Shown piece after piece: positions 36,056-46,488 of a DNA stretch of 64,000 nucleotides (positions within the stretch are counted from its first letter, which is position 1; the number at the start of each line of letters is the position of its first letter). This DNA is from Aulostomus chinensis (lineage: Eukaryota > Chordata > Actinopteri > Syngnathiformes > Aulostomidae). A model generated the notes under the pieces. It was not told the DNA's origin, searched no databases, and saw nothing but the letters and a program-made list of their open reading frames with translations. The position numbers were made by a program, and so were the translations under genes. The stretch lies in the NCBI GenBank assembly GCA_037954235.1, contig JBBMOA010000006.1, positions 31,110,041-31,174,040 of the forward strand. Direction: 5' to 3'.

Positions 36056-38018
36056 CAGTACTCTGCTTAGTACCCTGCATAGTACCCTGCTTAGTACTCT
36101 GCTAAGTACTCTGCTTAGTACCCTGCTTAGTACTCTGCTTAGTACTCTGCTTAGTACCCTGTTTAGTACCCTGCTTAGTACTCTGCTTAGTACTCTGCTT
36201 AGTACTCTGCTTAGTACCCTGTTTAGTACCCTGCTTAGTACTCTGCTTAGTACCCTGCTCAGTACTCTGCTTAGTACTCTGCTCAGTACCCTGCTTAGTA
36301 CCCTGCTTAGTACCCCGCTCTGTACTCTGCTCAGTACCCTGTTCAGTACCCTGCTTAGTACCCTGCTTAGTACCCTGTTTAGTACCCTGCTCAGTACCCT
36401 GCTTAGCACCCTGTTGGGTACCCTGCTTAGTACCCTGCTTAGTATTCTGCTTAGTACTCTGCTTAGTACCCTGTTTAGTACCCTGATTAGTACTCTGCTT
36501 AGTACTCTGCTTAGTACCCTGCTCAGTACTCTGCTTAGTACTCTGCTCAGTACCCTGCTTAGTACCCTGTTTAGTACCCTGCTCTGTACCCTGCTTAGTC
36601 CTCTGCTTAGTACTCTGCTTAGTACCCTGTTCAGTACCCTGCTTAGTACTCTGCTTAGTACTCTGCTTAGTACCCTGTTCAGTACCCTGCTTAGTACTCT
36701 GCTTAGTACTCTGCTTAGTACCCTGCTTAGTACCCTGTTTAGTACACTGCTTAGTACCCTGCTTAGTACTCTGCTCAGTACTCTGCTTAGTACTCTGCTC
36801 AGTACTCTGTTTAGTACCCTGTTTAGTACACTGCTTAGTACCCTGCTTAGTACCCTGTTTAGTACCCTGCTTAGTACCCTGTTTAGTACCCTGCATAGTA
36901 CCCTGTTTAGTACCCTGCTTAGTACTCTGCTTAGTACCCTGCTCAGTACTCTGCTTAGTACCCTGTTCAGTACCCTGCTTAGTACCCTGTTTAGTACCCT
37001 GCTCTGTACTCTGCTCAGTACCCTGTTCAGTACCCTGCTTAGTACCCTGTTTAGTACCCTGCTCTGTACTCTGCTCAGTACCCTGTTTAGTACCCTGCTT
37101 AGTACCCTGCTCAGTATTCTGCTTAGTACCCTGTTTAGTACCCTGTTCAGTACCCTGCTTAGTACTCTGCTTAGTACTCTGCTTAGTACCCTGCTTAGTA
37201 CCCTGTTTAGTAGACTGCTTAGTACCCTGCTTAGTACTCTGCTCAGTACTCTGCTTAGTACTCTGCTCAGTACTCTGCTTAGTACCCTGCTTAGTACCCT
37301 GTTTAGTACACTGCTTAGTACCCTGCTTAGTACCCTGTTTAGTACCCTGCTTAGTACCCTGTTTAGTACCCTGCATAGTACCCTGTTTAGTACCCTGCTT
37401 AGTACTCTGCTTAGTACCCTGCTCAGTACTCTGCTTAGTACCCTGCTCAGTACTCTGCTTAGTACCCTGTTCAGTACTCTGCTTAGTACCCTGCTCAGTA
37501 CTCTGCTTAGTACCCTGTTTAGTACCCTGCTCTGTATTCTGCTTAGTACCCTGTTTAGTACCCTGCTCTGTACTCTGCTCAGTACCCTGTTTAGTACCCT
37601 GTTTAGTACCCTGCTCAGTACCCTGCTTAGCACCCTGTTTAGTACCCTGCTCTGTACTCTGCTCAGTACCCTCCTGAGTACTCTGCTCAGTTCTCTGCTC
37701 AGTACTCTGCTCATTACCCTCCTCAGTACTCTGCTCAGTACCCTCTCCAGTACTCTATTCAGTACTCTGCTCAGTACCCTCTCCAGTACCCTCCTCAGTA
37801 CCCTCTTCAGTACCCTCTCCAATACCCTCCTCAGTACCCTCCTCAGTACCCTCTCCAGTACCCTCCTCAGTACCCTCTTCAGTACCCTCCTCAGTACCCT
37901 CCTCAGTACCCTCTCCAGTACCCTCTCCAGTACCCTCCTCAGTACCCTCTTCAGTACCCTCCTCAGTACCCTCCTCAGTACCCTCTCCAGTACCCTCTCC
38001 AGTACTCTGCTCAGTACC
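36056..38018 (+). repeat. 12-bp minisatellite, about 164 copies
   Basis: Unit CTGCTTAGTACC or close variants (CTGTTTAGTACC, CTGCTCAGTACT, CTCCTCAGTACC) over 1.96 kb with almost perfect 12-bp phase. Because 12 is a multiple of 3 and the units lack stops, both strands stay open for more than 600 codons (STLL repeats one way, RVLS or GTKQ the other). These are not genes. On the minus strand many units carry GGG every 12 bp. Confidence 0.98.
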
Positions 38019-38450
38019 TGAGTTCTGAGGGGACAGTTTGCTGTGTTTCTGAGCGACTCGCTTGCTGCCTGTGTTTTCGGAGCTCTCTGGAGGTTCTGAC
38101 TGCAGCTGGCAGCTCGGGGGTTGGTGGTAAATTTACCTCTGAAGACCTTGACGTGATGTTCAGACTCGAATCCTAGAAGACAACCAGGTCAGACGTATGA
38201 ATCAGCTTATTATTTGGGATTATGTCGTGGGCGTGGAACCCTGTCACGGCGTGCCAAAGATATCTTTATGATATGCTGCCAGACAGGTTCCTGTGCACGC
38301 AGTAATTGTGGGTACCAACTGTATATTTGATTCTCCTTCAGAACATCAAATGAAGAAGTACATTTTGACAATGAGCCTCATATTTAGAACACAGAAGAGA
38401 AGAACAGACACAAGCATCAGCACCTGAGTTTACCTGAGTGGTACAAATAC

Positions 38451-38483
38451 CGGCTGTCTCTGAGAGGAGCTCAGAGACAGCCG
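38451..38483. repeat. Perfect inverted repeat, 14-bp arms, 5-nt loop
   Basis: CGGCTGTCTCTGAG at 38451-38464 is the exact reverse complement of 38470-38483, with loop AGGAG. Confidence 0.93.
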
Positions 38484-38534
38484 TGAAGGCTGTGATGGCA
38501 GAATGTGGAGAAAATACACTTTTGCAGTAAGAAC

Positions 38535-38607
38535 ACGTGATCATGTGACCTCACACTGATGAAGACGTGAGCTGGAGACAAACTACTGTGAGGTCACATG
38601 ATCACGT
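38535..38607. repeat. Perfect inverted repeat, 21-bp arms, 31-nt spacer
   Basis: The arm at 38535-38555 (ACGTGATCATGTGACCTCAC plus A) is the exact reverse complement of 38587-38607. Each arm contains E-box-like CACGTGA and CATGTGAC words, so the locus holds mirrored E-box pairs. Confidence 0.93.
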
Positions 38608-39212
38608 CATATTTCTCAGATTTACCTGTGTTCAGTATGTGCGTGTGGTTTCTGTAGCCTGCGCACGAACAGATGAAGCCATACACCTGCTCTGAGCACC
38701 CCCCCACACCCACCGCCCTGCTGAGGTGACGGTAGGTAGGCAGGGAGGTGGGGGGGTAATTCATGCTTCACAAATCCAGTCGATCCCTCAAGACGAACTC
38801 TTTCCTGGTGCCGCTCTTGTCTTCCTGCCCCTCTGTCACTCGCTTGTCTTTGTGTGAACTTTGAGGAACTGGGCTTGTGAAGGCTGACTGGTGGTTCTGG
38901 CTGCCGGGCGAGATGACTCCTCAGGTGTCACTCAAGGCGGCATGTCTGCCTGAGGCGACAGGGAGATGTCAGCATCTGTCAGTCCCAGTCTGTCATCTAA
39001 GCCCTGTCAGTGCTCCATCACACCTCTGTCGTTCCCACTTTTCTTCTGGCTTTTGATTTGACACACACAGACAGTGTGACTGGCTACCCCCCCCCCCCGA
39101 GACCTTACGTGACACAACAAACACAAGGTCAAGGTGTCTGTCATGTTTCAAAGTGTGAGTTTGAGTGTAAACGCACAAGCGTCACATTGTTACGACTGCT
39201 AGAGCAGAACAG

Positions 39213-39259
<47 letters not shown>

Positions 39260-39288
39260 TGTGTACGTGTGTACGTGTGTGTGTGTGT
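39213..39288 (+). repeat. (GT)n microsatellite with TACG interruptions
   Basis: About 76 bp of GT with three GTAC interruptions near the right end. Confidence 0.95.
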
Positions 39289-41435
39289 CAGGCTGTTTGA
39301 GTGACAGTGTGAGTGAGGTGCAGCCAGGCGGCGGCTCTTTGTAAAAGTGCACCTACCTTCTCTTCCCACAAGTCCCTCCTGGCAACAAACTGTCATGGCT
39401 GACAGGCCTCACAAAGGAAGGAGAGGGAACGGAGGCAGGGGGGACGGGGATTAAAAAAGTTTAAGAGATGAAATTAAAGCAAAGAAGGGAACCTGACAGC
39501 ACCTTGAGAAGAGGCATTGTCTGTGAGGGGAAATATATCTGTGTGAGCAGCTTTGATCAGTGGAGGATGAGAGCAGGGAAGAGCTCGTAAAGCTGACTAC
39601 TGAAGCCCATTGAAAGGGTGGAGAGAGGAGGAAGAGGAGGAGGAAGAGGAGAATCTGCTCCACGATCGCTCTGCAGTCAGACTCAGAGGAGGACGAGTGC
39701 TCTCCCCAACAACAATGACAAAGACTTGATTTGCTTTTGGCCTTCATGGTGCTTTTTCCCTTTGTGGGGCTCTCCGATGTTTCCCTTCCTAGCAAACAGG
39801 GTGAGGTGCAAAGAGAAGATTGGGTCAAAGTGAAAAGTGTTCCTCAAGAACAAAGCAAAAGTTTGAAGGGTGGAGGACGAGGAGGAGGAGTCGAAAGAGA
39901 AGAAACTTTCAACCTCATGAAGGGGAATCCAGGGAACGGGGACTGGAGGGAGGACCAAGGAAGGAGAAGCGCAAGTGCTGGTGGGGGGGCAATCACCTTG
40001 TTTTGTGATTCAGTGTCAGGGTGCAGCAGGCGGCTCTGGAAGAGTGGAGGGGTGAGGGGCAGGTCTCCAGTGCCCCCCCCCCCCCCATGCATTCAGATAG
40101 TCAAAGCAGCATGGGGGGTTGTGAGGAGCTGGTCTGATCTAAAGCCTCGCTTGCCCCCCTCGTATGGAAACACTTGGCCTTTGATGTCTCTCTCTCTCTC
40201 CAAACGTCACACATCCAGAGCTGAACCCCTGAGGATGACTCGCATCCTGCAGGTGTGTGTGTGTGTGTGTAGTCTCTTATTCTCATATTATGAGGCTCTC
40301 AGCTCACCCTTTTCAGGGGTGGCGATGGATCTCACACACACCTGACTCACAGGTGTCAACTCTGTAAACACTTGAGTCACATGACCTTAAATGCATTGCA
40401 GTAATTTGCAGAATCTTTTTTGTTATTGTTGCACAGATGCTGGTCTGCTTGGTTGAGGAGGACCCTGGTTGCCGTGACAACAATCTTCGGTCCATGCAGG
40501 TCACTCACGAATGTCAGCTATGATGATGTCAGACAAAGTGGAACAATTGTGTTTGTCTGACTGAAATCCTACTTCCCCTGGTCGCACTGGTACGCCTCCA
40601 TCTTGAGCCGGCGTTACAGCAACGACAGGATAAGAAGAAGTAGAAGAGCAGAACCAAGGTCAGGCTGCCGTCAAGCTATCGCTAACTGTCGCCCCGGACC
40701 ACAACAGCCCTGGCATGGGTCCCCAGGCCGCTGGTGTCCTGCTGTGGTAGTCGATCGCAGTGAGACACTTTCATGAGAAGTGAAACCAGACTTCTCCTGT
40801 GTACCGGTGCTCTGTTTCTCAGTTCTGCCGCTGCTGCGCGGAACAGTAACGACAGCGGAACTCATGTCACAACGAGTGAACAGAGTCACGTGGAATTCCA
40901 CCATACGGGAGACAAAACCACCAACTTACACAGACAATATACCATCACTCGTGGAAAAAGTTAGAGAGAAGAATAAAGTGGTGTGTGTGTGTCAGGGGTC
41001 TCCCTCTCAAACTAATGAAGCACATTCCTGAAACAACCGATCGCCGTGTTCAGGGACTGATTTATGCTGTCTGTTATTTCACTTTAATCTATGGACATTA
41101 TCTACACAGGTTTTAAGGACCATTAACGCGATGGGGAGACGGAGAGTGAATGAGGGATCATAAATCAAGTCAGATGAAAGACTCAGAGCTTCACAAGTTA
41201 CTTTCACTCACCCAAATGCCTCGCTAGCTGCATTTGGCTAATCAGGTTCAAGAGCTGAATCGTTTGTCCTGTCATTTGGCAGCCATGACGCTGGAAATCC
41301 ACTGGAATAATGTTGGCAACAGATGGATGCCGTGCCCTCAGAGGTCTTGTCTTGTATGAACTACAAAGTCACATAAATAAATGCTTCTTAGCGCCTTCAG
41401 GAAGCCTCGACCTGGAATTGTCTCGCGCCCCAAAG
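39289..41435. other. Non-coding stretch
   Basis: Contains purine-rich GGA tracts (39615-39655) and a 14-bp C run (40073-40086). The frame at 39731-40345 (204 codons, plus) is Arg/Ser/Gly/Cys-rich, passes through low-complexity sequence, and matches nothing I know. I treat it as chance. Confidence 0.5.
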
Positions 41436-41492
41436 TCAGCAGAATCCGGCTGGTTGGTGGGTAAGGCACACCAACCAGCCGGATTCTGCTGA
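41436..41492. repeat. Perfect hairpin, 24-bp stem, 9-nt loop
   Basis: 41436-41459 (TCAGCAGAATCCGGCTGGTT plus GGTG) is the exact reverse complement of 41469-41492. The loop is GGTAAGGCA. There are no mismatches, unlike typical microRNA precursors, and the flanks are not complementary. Confidence 0.95.
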
Positions 41493-42839
41493 ACTGCTCA
41501 ACTATTTGGTCTGTCAGACGCACAGTCAAGGCTCCAGCCTGCGACATGGAGCAGCACCTTAATGAATCTTTTTAATCTCACCTGTATTTATTCTGGCTGC
41601 TGTGAAAATGACCGAATGGGCCAGAGGGGAGTCGCCATGGCAACATTATGGGCTGAAAAATGTGCCGCTAAACTGAAATTGAATGATTCAGATTTGAATT
41701 TGAACTGGGAAACTTCAATCACTGCATTAAAAAACTGGATTTGAACAGTATCATTAGAAATAGAATGTCTTATTTGGAACCGCATTCAATGAACTTGAAG
41801 CGAAATTAGTGAAACGACTCTTCGGAGAGAGATAATTGACTTGAAACTAACCCTGCCTTCGATGGAGTTTGGTGTAAACCCAGGAGTCCAACCACTGGTC
41901 CTGGGACATCCTGAGAGATGTCTCCAGCTCCGCTCAGGACGACGTCTGTCACCCTCAGATCCTAAAGCAGTCGATGTAGACGTCAATAGGAGTTCTGTGA
42001 ATCTGTGCTCGATTACTTGTCCTCACCGACTGATAATTCCATCTATAATTCCAGGAAGGTGCAACTTCCAGCTGCCGGGGAATATGTAGGCATGTCCATG
42101 GTGAAGGGAACGATTTGTTCAGTGGGTCACTGCCTCTGATGGAGGGAGATATCAATCATCACCCCCCCCCCCCCCCCCGAATGGGGTTCTGGTGCTGCTA
42201 AACGTCCCCTTGACATGTTTCTGGGCTTAACACCAAGCTGATGATCTGTTGGACAGAAAGCGATGGAGAGATGGAAGAGAGGGAGATAAATGAAGGGAGG
42301 AGAGTGGGGGGGCAGGGATTGCTCAGGGGAGGCTGCAAAAACAGACTCTTCAGGGGTGGAGGGGGGGCAGCTCAATTGCTCAAATGTTTCGGAGGCTTTC
42401 ACACAGAACCCTGACTTCCACCAATTCCTCTGAGTCATTCCACTCAATTGGGGGACAATTGGCTTTGACTCAACTCACACCACGTCCCCAACCACAACCC
42501 CCACCCCTTCTCTCTTGGCAGTCAGGAGCTCCTCTATTCCTCCTCTGCTTCTCTCCCCAGCTTATGCAGTTCAGCAGGACCCCCCAACACTTGTCCCGAC
42601 ATGGTTTCCACGTCAACCAGTATGACAGATTGGAAGATGAGACACATGACATCAGTTCAAATGCAAGACAGGAATAAGATTAGACATGTGATTCAGCGTG
42701 AAGAGGTCAGAGGGACCCCCCCCCACACACACACACACACCCCGCCCCAACCAATACTAATTGTAAACATATGATTGAGTCTTTTCAGGCGGTGGAACGG
42801 CATCTCCCTGCTCTCCGTGTACTCCAGCCTTGTCACTAT
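41493..42839. other. Non-coding stretch with a 17-bp C run
   Basis: Short frames only. It contains poly-C at 42162-42178 and a short CA tract at 42724-42741. No gene was recognised. Confidence 0.5.
42162..42178 (+). repeat. Poly-C run, 17 bp
   Basis: Seventeen uninterrupted C residues after ATCAATCATCA. Confidence 0.95.
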
Positions 42840-43160
42840 CGAGCCCCAATCAAAACACAAGTAGGAATAAGAGCCAGGCCCGCCGTGCAGCGCCGTGGCT
42901 CAAATTGAAAGTGACAGCTTGACACATAATATGGCACCCGTAATGTGATTAGGCCAGCGTGGCACTCTCTTCTTAAACTCCCACATCCCATCCAGCGAGC
43001 CTCACGTCCGCCAAACACACTCAGGCTCTCGCCTCTAAAAGGGGGGCAGCGAGGGCCGTCTTGTCTCCCACTTTAGTCTCTCTTGCGATGCTTTATGCTT
43101 TGAGACGAATTGAGATGATGCCGCTGTTGAATCATAACCCCCGGAGGGGAATTGCTAACA
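42840..43160. promoter_or_regulatory. Possible conserved non-coding element
   Basis: Unique, even-composition sequence with CAAATTGAAA, GTGACAGCTTGACA (a Meis/TALE-like TGACAG at 42912) and TAATGTGATTAGG (42941-42953), and no long frame. Candidate enhancer by motif content only. Confidence 0.25.
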
Positions 43161-44788
43161 CATGTAGGGGGTGAGAGAGGGAGGCTTTCTGGGTTTAACA
43201 ACATCCGTGCCAAGAACAGAGGAGCTGAGTGGGAGAAAGTAAGCGGTGGTATGGATTAGATCAGCCATTATCAGCAGAGCTGGCCCGGGTCCTCCTGTCA
43301 ATCCATGTGATGTAAATGAGCAGCGACATGACAATGATATCACCCACAGCTACTCCTGACACAGTCGAGAGGTGAAATCCAAGGAAATATCAGTGAAAAT
43401 AACCAGAAAGCCAGCAGAAGACAGAGCTGATGCAGTAGGAGGATAACTCTTTTCAAAAGTGGGCTAAGACTGGAAGGTGAACGGGAACGGTTTCAGAGGC
43501 CGACCAAAATCCAGACGACTGTCAGAGTCTCACTGCAGTATAGGGAGCTAAGCTGGAGCTGAATGTAAAATGGACTTGAGTCCAGCAGGAAATTCAATAA
43601 CGTACTTCAAAAGGCCACGACTGACACTGAAAAATCACAAAATTATAAAATTGAGGTGGAGAATTGAAAAAGAATTATTGTGTTTGGCAAGAGTGAGAAG
43701 GAACAAGAGCCCAGGGCCACATTTCCAAATGAGCCGTCACAGATTGAAAGATCTTGGCTCGGTTCTGGTTTAGCAGAGAGGGGAACTGGTCTGCACTTCT
43801 ACTGGCCTTCCCAACTGAAGTCTCCCCTTTCTCCAGGGGAATTCCCTATCATGTCAGCGATGACAGAATGAAAGATGTAGCAAGGAGCTTAGCGGGAACA
43901 CGACTTGGAAAATGAATAGATGGCAGACTCAGCAGCTGACAGGCAACTGGGAATCCAAGTGAGCTGCGTCGGTTTGCCAAGCACAGTAAAAGTGAACGGC
44001 CTTAGGTTTCCAGAAATGAGGGTCATTTCTCAACTGTGTTTAAAAATGTGTCAACAGCCAGTGAGATGGACTCACCCTGCCAGGGTTTTTGACCCTCAAA
44101 CCATTTATATTACTGTACCGCCAACTGAAATGCAAAAATGATTTTATGGTGAGCCACGCCAAAACCTGCACTATGTGCCTAATCATAAAACCAAATGAGT
44201 GTTCGACATCAGCCTTGAAACCCTCGCTTGACTACTTCGGGACATATTTTCCTCTTTCTCTGCAGTCTCCCGTCTCTCCGGCTTCCCTCCCCAGCCTTTT
44301 AGTTTAAGAAAAGCCTGTCAGAGGAAATCAAGTCAAGCCGAAGACATAGTTGAGCGCCTGTGACAGGCTGAAAGCCACTCAAATGGGCCTATAATGAGTC
44401 TAATAATGGTGTGGGTAAGCATAATTTACCAGAGCCGGGGCCCCTGAGAGGCCGAGAGAGGCGAGAAGAATGATGACTGCAGCGCTAGTTGGCAGGCGAT
44501 GATGAGTCCTCGCTCCCAATGATACGACAAGGCCCGAGCAGAAGGTGGAGGAGCTCCAAGCCCGCCGGTCTCTCTGTGGGCAGGGCCCCGGGGGCTGAGT
44601 CGCGGCCAGGCCTGCTCGTCACTGAGCAGCCGACTGGAAAATCACACATGACTGGTTGCTTCCAGAGGGCCTGGATCAGCAGGCTCCGCGGCGACCCGTC
44701 TCCTTTGAAATAGAGAACTGGGTGACCTCACAGCGCCTGGGGACTACATGCTAACTGCATCTCCCCTTGTGTGTGTGTGTGTGTGTGT
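43161..44788. other. Non-coding stretch, partly CNE-like
   Basis: Mostly unique sequence. The segment 44340-44470 (TATAATGAGTCTAATAATGG and CATAATTTACC near its centre) looks like a possible regulatory element. No gene was recognised. Confidence 0.4.
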
Positions 44789-44799
44789 GGGGGGGGGGG
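44772..44799 (+). repeat. (GT)n followed by an 11-bp G run
   Basis: GT repeats run straight into poly-G at 44789-44799, the same arrangement as at 5714-5751. Confidence 0.93.
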
Positions 44800-46419
44800 T
44801 GTTGTGAATTGAGGGGGCGGTGATAGGCTTGGCCATGAGCTGAGGGAGACGGATCTCTCAGGAACCGATAATTCAGCAGAAAACAGCAGAACGATGATGT
44901 AAACAAGTATACATACACGATGCACCACTCCTGATGGCGTCCCTGGCCCCAGCAGAGAGGAGGTCAAAGGTAGCTGCGTCCCAGGTCACGAGGCTTTCAG
45001 CCCAACAACTGCAGGCTGACCTCTGACCTCCACCAGCTGTTGCGCTCTGCTGACCTTGTGAAATGTTTCTATTCCACAACAAATGTTTTCAACACACAGT
45101 TCTGGTGGTTCCAGTTTCTGAGCAACACTGAAACTTTAGCAGAGAAGAAAAACTCTCGTCAGGTTAAAATGGTAGTGCTCACCTTTTGTGGGCGGAGCTT
45201 AATGCAGGGAGGCTGTGTGGTTGTGTTATCCCTGAGGTGTGTTTCACATCTGGGGAAAGTGTGTGTGTTTGGAGAGGCAGTAGCAGCGGGGGGGGGGGGG
45301 GGGTGCAGCGAACCAGGTAGATGAGCGGACCGCCTGCTTTGGCTGGCTGCCACCTCATCAAAGTCACTTTCTTAAAGTTGCGGTGACACGCGGCGCCAAG
45401 AGCCCCACGGTTACGTTACAGTGCTGGTGAAAGGGGTTATGGCCTGGCTTTGACACTTCAGTTTGGGGGGGGGACAGTGAGCCCAGCAGGGATGAAGCTC
45501 AGTGTTTCTATGGATGTTTAGCTAATTGTGCCACTGGTTGAACTGGTTCTACAAGGCTTCTCCCTTCTTCTGTCTCCCTCTCAGGTTCTGTGTCTGTCTC
45601 TTCATCAGCATCTGTCTCCCCTCCTGCGGACAAGCATGTCCCCGTGTGCCGGCGCTCTGACTGTGTCTGACGGCTGAACCGAGGAGACAGGCTGCTGACA
45701 GGCCCCGTGCCAGCGCCTGCATGCCAATACTGGAGATCTGTGAAAATATGCCCTGTGTCATTTCCTCTCAATTTCCCTGACAACTTCACTCTGTCAAATA
45801 TGCGAGAGCTGGGGGGGTGGGGGGGGTGGGGGGGGAGGGATCAGATGTCTCGCATGCATGTGGGAGGGGAACATGATCGGAGTGTGACAGAGAAACACCG
45901 AGACAGCAGGGAATTACATCTGTCAGTGCTGAATTCTCCACCAGGCATGTCGCCATGCATCCGTAGCTCAAAGTTCACCCTCTCAGAACCCCTCACTTCT
46001 CCTGTTGGGGGTTCGCTCTTCAAACGGCACCGGATCCTCTACCCTGGATTTAATCTCTGATCCTCCTCTCAGAATGCAGCCTGAGAGGTAACATTTCATG
46101 TGAGGTAAAGCGGAAGAAAACAGCCTGCAGAAAGCCAGCGCGCTGAACATGCTCGCTGTCAGCCTCTTTCGCTTAATTTGATGCCTCTGTCTCCACCGCC
46201 GCCGGTTGAGTTTAATCTCATTGAGCTTTAGAAATGAGTGCTGGTGACGGGGACGTCAACAGCGGTTTGTTTCAGGCTCGCCAGGAGAACAGTACCTGCC
46301 TGTGTCTCTGAACACCAGCACCCCCAGTCCCCCCCCCCCCCATGCGACCCGGTCAGTTGGCGTTACTGTCAATCCCAGGAGCTAACGGTGACGCGCTTAA
46401 ACACCCCACACTGCCACAA
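44800..46419. other. Non-coding stretch with G/C runs
   Basis: Contains poly-G at 45288-45303 (16 bp), an interrupted G-rich tract at 45810-45838, and poly-C at 46329-46341 (13 bp). No gene was recognised. Confidence 0.5.
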
Positions 46420-46430
46420 ACACACACATA

Positions 46431-46482
<52 letters not shown>
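46420..46482 (+). repeat. (CA)n microsatellite
   Basis: About 60 bp of CA with TA interruptions, ending about 7 bp before the GGT/GTT array. Confidence 0.95.
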
Positions 46483-46483
<1 letters not shown>

Positions 46484-46488
46484 TGCCT

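Larger units (their letters stand above)
38019..39212. other. Non-coding stretch with perfect inverted repeats
   Basis: Unique sequence apart from two perfect inverted repeats (38451-38483 and 38535-38607) and a 12-bp C run (39087-39098). No gene was recognised. Confidence 0.5.

Noticed and set aside
36018..38021. 667-codon plus-strand frame (STLL repeats) and 618-codon minus-strand frame (RVLS repeats)
   Set aside because: Both are by-products of a 12-bp tandem array whose units contain no stop codon. Both strands are open at once and there is no non-repeat coding sequence.
39731..40345. 204-codon plus-strand frame
   Set aside because: Runs through purine-rich and GT microsatellite sequence with a low-complexity Arg/Ser/Gly composition and no family resemblance.
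41436..41492. MicroRNA precursor
   Set aside because: The stem is perfectly paired with a short loop and no complementary flanks, unlike usual animal pre-miRNAs. Kept as a finding of unknown origin, not as an ncRNA gene.
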